DNA of 16,075 bases. It comes from Candidatus Peregrinibacteria bacterium (GTDB lineage: Bacteria > Patescibacteriota > Gracilibacteria > UBA1369 > PNNO01). The notes below the pieces were generated by a model that did no database searches, was not told the DNA's origin, and was given only the letters and a program-made list of their open reading frames with translations. The position numbers and the translations under genes are program-made. Position 1 is the first letter of the stretch. Every line of letters starts with the position of its first letter. The stretch is taken from positions 1 to 16,075 of the forward strand of contig JAUVDZ010000015.1 of the NCBI GenBank assembly GCA_030595015.1, written 5' to 3'. This document shows positions 12,765 through 16,075 of the stretch, one piece after another.

Positions 12765-14312
12765 CTACCTAAAAACCTCAGTTATCGAACTATTTAACTT
12801 TGGGTATTTCTTGAAATATTCAAGTCGTTCAGTTTTCAGCCGCGCCACCATATCGTTGTATTCATCTAAACGGCCTGCTTGTTCGTACAGTCGTCGAGGT
12901 TGCACGATTTCCATGTCTTCCAATCCTGGTACCTCTGAAGCAATCATATAGCCAAAATCTGGATCTTCTTCCCATTTGATTGTTCCTTCTGCGATGCCTT
13001 TTACACATGCAGATGAGTGCGGGATTTTCACTTTTTTCGATTCCTCGATTGCTTCTGGCCCTCCAACTCGTCCTGTGTTCATCAGGTAAACCTGCATGTC
13101 TATTTTGCCTAATAATTCTTCGATTCTGTTGCCTTGTTGATCGTCTAAAAGTGGGAAGAAAGGATTAGTGCCTGGGATTCTAAGTGCCTTTCCTGCCTCA
13201 GCTGCGCCTCCTGCTGATGTGCCTGTTGTTTCACCTAACATGAAGTATGCTGCAGCTTGTTCTGCGTTTAATTTCGCAACGCTCGGTATAATATTTTCGT
13301 TTTTATTTAAGATGATTAAGGCATCAGCTTTCTGGATTTCACTAGCCTTTCCTGCATTAGGAATCGCATCTAAATGAAAGATCGAACGTCCGTTTTTTGT
13401 GTAAGAAGTATCAAAAAAGTCGAGCTCTCCTTCATCATTCATTGAAACATTTTCAAGATAAGCTTTGCTTTCGATTGTCGCATTATAAATTGCTTCTTCA
13501 GTTTCTGGATTTAACCCAAAAGTCTTTGCAAAACAACCGGCTTCAGTTGCATAAACTTTTCCATTCGGCATTAAAGCTAAAAAGTCGTCCTGAACCGGTC
13601 GCGATTCGTTTTGTGATGTAAAAGTTGTTGTAGTTTTTCCTGTTCCTGAAAGTCCAATAATCAAAAGTGTCTTTTCGCCATTAGAAGTCGGAACGATCTT
13701 TGCCCCAGCATGCAATGGAATTCCACCTTTATCATAAATCATCTTATTCCACATTCTAAGTCCGCTCTTTTTGCTCTCTCCAAAATAATCAGTATTAAAA
13801 ACACGGGTAACCATACAATCAACATCAGTTGCAATTAACCGATCATTATCATACTCCGGAGCCTCAAGATTTGGAGTATAAATGATAGTTAATTCCGGCT
13901 TAAACCCTTCGTTTTCGTAAGATTCCAAAGGATAATACATAGTCTTTTGCATAGCCGCAATATTCGCAATCGATTTCTCACAAATTAGCCGCGCTTTCAC
14001 ACGATATTCAGGATCATTCCCAATATATCCATCAATCACAATCATATCTTTGTCACTCATATATTCATTTTGCATAGTCGCCATTTTGTCACCTTCAGCC
14101 TTAGTAATGCATTGAATTGTGTGGTTTTCTGGATTGTCGCTAACCATAAAAGTCGATGGCCCGCTACGCGAAACAACCTTAGTCGAAACATTCCAGCTTC
14201 CATATTTAGTTTTCTTTGCATTCGGCATAGCCTCGATCATTTTGTCGAGTTCGTCGAAAGACGGATTGTAAATAAGATTCCAATCAGTTGGGAGGTTTGC
14301 GTAGTTAGACAT
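12765..14312 (-). CDS. pckA: Phosphoenolpyruvate carboxykinase (ATP), divergent
   Basis: A 515-aa ATP-type PEP carboxykinase, converting oxaloacetate and ATP to PEP, ADP and CO2 (or running in reverse to form ATP). The kinase-1a loop GLSGTGKTTTTF (220-231) is preceded by GIPLHAGAKIVPTSNGEKTLLI. A DDF metal-site segment (242-244) stands where E. coli has GDDEH, followed by EAGCFAKT (257-264) and GRSIFHLDAIPNA (308-320). The substrate lid region reads FMLGETTGTSAGG (357-369), unlike the proteobacterial GFTAK-type sequence, so this is a divergent subclass. Length is typical (~530). It converges on the dehydrogenase gene across a bidirectional-looking terminator. A promoter at 14340-14369 gives a ~20-base leader. 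Confidence 0.92.
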   Translation of the reverse strand: MSNYANLPTDWNLIYNPSFDELDKMIEAMPNAKKTKYGSWNVSTKVVSRSGPSTFMVSDNPENHTIQCITKAEGDKMATMQNEYMSDKDMIVIDGYIGNDPEYRVKARLICEKSIANIAAMQKTMYYPLESYENEGFKPELTIIYTPNLEAPEYDNDRLIATDVDCMVTRVFNTDYFGESKKSGLRMWNKMIYDKGGIPLHAGAKIVPTSNGEKTLLIIGLSGTGKTTTTFTSQNESRPVQDDFLALMPNGKVYATEAGCFAKTFGLNPETEEAIYNATIESKAYLENVSMNDEGELDFFDTSYTKNGRSIFHLDAIPNAGKASEIQKADALIILNKNENIIPSVAKLNAEQAAAYFMLGETTGTSAGGAAEAGKALRIPGTNPFFPLLDDQQGNRIEELLGKIDMQVYLMNTGRVGGPEAIEESKKVKIPHSSACVKGIAEGTIKWEEDPDFGYMIASEVPGLEDMEIVQPRRLYEQAGRLDEYNDMVARLKTERLEYFKKYPKLNSSITEVFR

Positions 14313-14339
14313 GTTTAAAAGAGTTAGATATGCGCGTGT

Positions 14340-14369
14340 ATTTTAAATCTTAACCTGCAGTTTGTGCAA
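14340..14369 (-). promoter_or_regulatory. Promoter of the PEP carboxykinase gene
   Basis: TTGCAC (14369-14364), an 18-base spacer and TAAAAT (14345-14340) on the minus strand. The expected start is near 14333, ~20 bases before the ATG at 14312. Confidence 0.5.
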
Positions 14370-14428
14370 GGGGAATTTTGGGATGGGATTTTAACTTGAG
14401 GAAGTAAAAGATTTAATCTCACATACAT

Positions 14429-14474
14429 ATACTTGACAAGTATGTCAAATTAACGTAAAGTATCAATCTTGATA
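14429..14474 (+). promoter_or_regulatory. Promoter with palindromic operators for the glycohydrolase gene
   Basis: TTGACA (14433-14438), a 17-base spacer and TAAAGT (14456-14461) form a good promoter with a start point near 14468. The perfect 7-bp inverted arms ATACTTG/CAAGTAT (14429-14435 and 14437-14443) cover the -35. A second inverted pair, TTGACA/TGTCAA, overlaps at 14433-14448, and TATCAA/TTGATA (14461-14474) covers the start point. Occupied palindromes would block polymerase, so repression is likely. The regulator is not in view. Confidence 0.6.
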
Positions 14475-14491
14475 TTTATTAATTTTTATTT

Positions 14492-15505
14492 ATGGTTAAA
14501 CGACAAGAATTAACAGTTAAAGATTATTATGGTTTAGAAAATACTATTGATATGACAGTAGAAATCAATGAATTAACCAATGTATATGCTATAAAAGATG
14601 AATTAAAAAGCAGATTTATTGCATGTTTGTTAGGTTTGGCTATTGGGGATTCAAAAGGTATGCCAGCTGAGAGTAAAAGCGTTGATGAAGCTGAATATGT
14701 GGCTAATACTTTTGATTATTTAGACGGATATTTGCCTGCTGGCAGCTATACGGACGATACCAATCATGCAATTTTACTTGCAGAATCTTTGATTAAGGCT
14801 GGTGGTATGGATGTTGATATATTTATGCAAAATATGTCAAATATGGATTTAGGAAGGGGATATGGGCCAACAACTTTAAAATCAGTAACTCGATTTCTTC
14901 AAACTGGTTTGGCAAAACTATCTGGCCATGAAACTCCAGGGGATGGGCCTTCTATGAGGGTTGCTCCGGTAGCATTACTTTATTATTACGATTATGAACT
15001 TTTAAAGAAAAAAGTTATAGAATCAGCAATCTGTACTCATACAATGCCTGAAGCAGTTGCCGGGGCATTATCAGTAGCTTTTTCAATAGCTTATATGCTG
15101 AATAATTTTGAAGCTGGAATTGATATGGAAGAGTATCGTCAGGAATTAATAAAATTTATTAAACCCATATCGTCTGAGGTTGCAGATTCATTTAAAAAAG
15201 ATGCAGAGTTGATGAAAAGACATGGGTGTAGAGTATTGGAAGCGGTTCCTTATTCAATAAAAGCAGTAATTGATAATCCTGATTCATATGAAGATACTAT
15301 AACTGCATCAATAAAAGGTGCGGGTGATGCAGACACCATTGCTGCAATGGCTGGTGCAATTTCAGGTGCATTAAATGGCGTAACAAATATTCCAAAAAAG
15401 TGGATTGATGGATTGGAGAATGATAAAAAAGGAAAAGCATATATTGTTGCCTTGGCTGAAAAGTTATATGAAGTATCGCAAAAATTGCAAAATCAACAAC
15501 AATAA
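14492..15505 (+). CDS. ADP-ribosylglycohydrolase (DraG-like) family protein
   Basis: A 337-aa all-helical protein of the ADP-ribosyl-glycohydrolase family, which removes ADP-ribose from proteins or small molecules using a dinuclear Mg/Mn centre. Landmarks are GLAIGDSKGMPAES (48-61), the metal motif GSYTDDTNHA (84-93; T87, D88, D89), DGPSMRVAPVALL (151-163), THTMPEAVAGAL (182-193) and the second metal motif GAGDADTIAAMAGAISGA (276-293; D279, D281, T282). All key metal residues are present, so it is probably active. An N-terminal extension of ~38 residues before the family start carries no recognised motif. No ADP-ribosyltransferase partner is in the window. It is tightly convergent with the gene at 15507 (one base between the stops). 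Confidence 0.88.
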   Translation: MVKRQELTVKDYYGLENTIDMTVEINELTNVYAIKDELKSRFIACLLGLAIGDSKGMPAESKSVDEAEYVANTFDYLDGYLPAGSYTDDTNHAILLAESLIKAGGMDVDIFMQNMSNMDLGRGYGPTTLKSVTRFLQTGLAKLSGHETPGDGPSMRVAPVALLYYYDYELLKKKVIESAICTHTMPEAVAGALSVAFSIAYMLNNFEAGIDMEEYRQELIKFIKPISSEVADSFKKDAELMKRHGCRVLEAVPYSIKAVIDNPDSYEDTITASIKGAGDADTIAAMAGAISGALNGVTNIPKKWIDGLENDKKGKAYIVALAEKLYEVSQKLQNQQQ

Positions 15506-15506
15506 A

Positions 15507-15887
15507 TTATCTATCTTTTAATTCAAATTTAAAGCTTCCAAATGCACGCATGTAGTCATATAGAGCTTTTAGAAGTTCATCAGCTGTGCAGTTTCCGTGG
15601 TTTGCATATTTTTCGTGTATATATTTACCATTATCATCACGTATGAATTCTCCTTCAACCTGTTTATAAACAGGGATTCCTGCTTGGGGCTCCCATAAAT
15701 GTTCGAGTTTTTGGTTTAGCCATACTGTGTCCTCATTTTCATCTCCGACTGTAACAAATTTACCATTCTCGATAAAGATATCACCTATCAAATCTCCACC
15801 ACTTTTATCAGATAGATAAATTTTCAAAGTTTTACTACTATTGTTTTCATTCAAAGTTTCTTCGTTTGGATAATTGTTATGTTCCAT
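15507..15887 (-). CDS. Small acidic protein, unknown function
   Basis: This 126-aa protein is not one I recognise. It has a polar Asn/Glu-rich N terminus (~1-19), then a compact-looking mixed alpha/beta domain (~20-125) with IYLSDKSGGDLIGDIFIENGK, WLNQKLEHLWEPQAGIPVY, and a C-terminal helix (ADELLKALYDYMRAFG). It has a single Cys (C100) and no signal peptide or membrane segment, so it is probably cytoplasmic. It lies 14 bases after the 40-aa ORF on the same strand and ends one base from the convergent glycohydrolase gene. No Shine-Dalgarno site is seen. Confidence 0.65.
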   Translation of the reverse strand: MEHNNYPNEETLNENNSSKTLKIYLSDKSGGDLIGDIFIENGKFVTVGDENEDTVWLNQKLEHLWEPQAGIPVYKQVEGEFIRDDNGKYIHEKYANHGNCTADELLKALYDYMRAFGSFKFELKDR

Positions 15888-15901
15888 GATTAAATGGGTT
15901 A

Positions 15902-16024
15902 TTAATATTCTAACTCACTATTAATGATTCGCAAAGAAATATCTATATTTTGATCTAATCCATTGTATGTATTTGAATAAGTCATTTCATAAGGATTATC
16001 TTTCCCTAACAAACTCCCCATCAT
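15902..16024 (-). CDS. Candidate 40-aa ORF, possibly a broken gene end
   Basis: The frame starts at ATG 16024 and ends in TAA at 15902, 14 bases before the next gene. The sequence (MMGSLLGKDNPYEMTYSNTY, then a hydrophilic helix ending SELEY) reads like the C terminus of a larger soluble protein. The same frame stays open 12 codons upstream of the ATG (16060-16025) and then meets TGA. In another frame an open stretch from the window edge ends at a TGA overlapping this ATG (16023-16021), an ATGA-type junction. It may be a real small gene coupled to its neighbour or the tail of a frameshifted one. Confidence 0.4.
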   Translation of the reverse strand: MMGSLLGKDNPYEMTYSNTYNGLDQNIDISLRIINSELEY

Positions 16025-16074
16025 GTCAAGGCTTTCAATTGAATAGATGGTAAAGAGTCAAAACATAATGTGAT
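16021..16074 (-). CDS. Possible 3' end of a gene running off the window
   Basis: On the minus strand the frame entering from the right edge is open for 17 codons (ITLCFDSLPSIQLKALT) to TGA at 16023-16021, which overlaps the ATG of the 40-aa ORF. Too short to identify, and it could be chance. Confidence 0.2.
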   Translation of the reverse strand: MTLCFDSLPSIQLKALT

Positions 16075-16075
16075 T

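Noticed and set aside
1..16075. Recoded UGA (code 25 or code 4)
   Set aside because: uvrB, the dehydrogenase, PEP carboxykinase and the glycosyltransferase are full length with no in-frame TGA, which a recoded genome would use often.

Overview
This is an AT-rich bacterial chromosome segment with tightly packed, mostly single-gene or two-gene transcription units. I suspect a Candidate Phyla Radiation / Patescibacteria-type genome, possibly near the Peregrinibacteria. This rests on family content (DUF2207, a short DciA-like protein, a deacetylase fused to a DUF4015 glycosidase-like domain, a helix-turn-helix/coiled-coil protein, a multi-domain HNH protein), on the near absence of Shine-Dalgarno sites before the larger genes, and on stop codon use. 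All 15 main genes end in TAA (9) or TAG (6), none in TGA. Long conserved genes have no in-frame TGA, so the code looks standard. The lineage is inference only.

Layout. Bases 1-1063 (+): the 3' end of a DUF2207 membrane protein and a secreted, C-terminally anchored protein of unknown function. Bases 1091-3064 (-): uvrB, with a promoter so close to its ATG that the mRNA is nearly leaderless. Bases 3112-3676 (+): a membrane-anchored protein with its own sigma70-type promoter. Bases 3680-5878 (-): an anchored polysaccharide deacetylase/LysM-like/DUF4015 fusion for envelope glycan. Bases 5988-6317 (-): a near-consensus promoter and two previously uncalled tiny membrane proteins (33 and 29 aa), each with a strong Shine-Dalgarno site. 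Bases 6386-7177 (-): an HNH nuclease-like gene, followed upstream by 429 noncoding bases rich in repeats. One of these repeats, an 18-bp palindrome, is also embedded in the HNH coding sequence.

Bases 7607-9015 (-): a GT4 glycosyltransferase overlapping a DciA-like gene. Bases 9091-9167 (+): tRNA-Asp(GTC). Bases 9213-9507: an AbrB-like antitoxin-type ORF lacking a normal start codon and a 31-aa amphipathic candidate peptide. Bases 9509-10042 (-): a polytopic membrane protein. Bases 10096-11280 (+): a helix-turn-helix/coiled-coil gene whose promoter carries two identical 14-bp sites, then a dolichol-kinase/CDP-lipid-type membrane enzyme. Bases 11288-12649 (+): a tiny leader ORF with a hairpin, then glutamate dehydrogenase with an unusual cysteine-rich insert. 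A strong terminator and two further hairpins separate it from convergent ATP-type PEP carboxykinase (12765-14312, -). Bases 14429-15505 (+): an ADP-ribosylglycohydrolase-family gene under a promoter overlapped by palindromes. Bases 15507-16075 (-): unrecognised small genes running off the window.

Glutamate dehydrogenase (glutamate/2-oxoglutarate) and PEP carboxykinase (oxaloacetate/PEP) are adjacent but convergent, so they may serve linked amino-acid-to-gluconeogenic metabolism without co-transcription. The deacetylase fusion, GT4, DUF2207 and lipid-kinase-type genes concern the cell envelope. The least explained parts are the HNH/palindrome region, the small-membrane-protein pair, the gdh leader and the ADP-ribosylglycohydrolase region.
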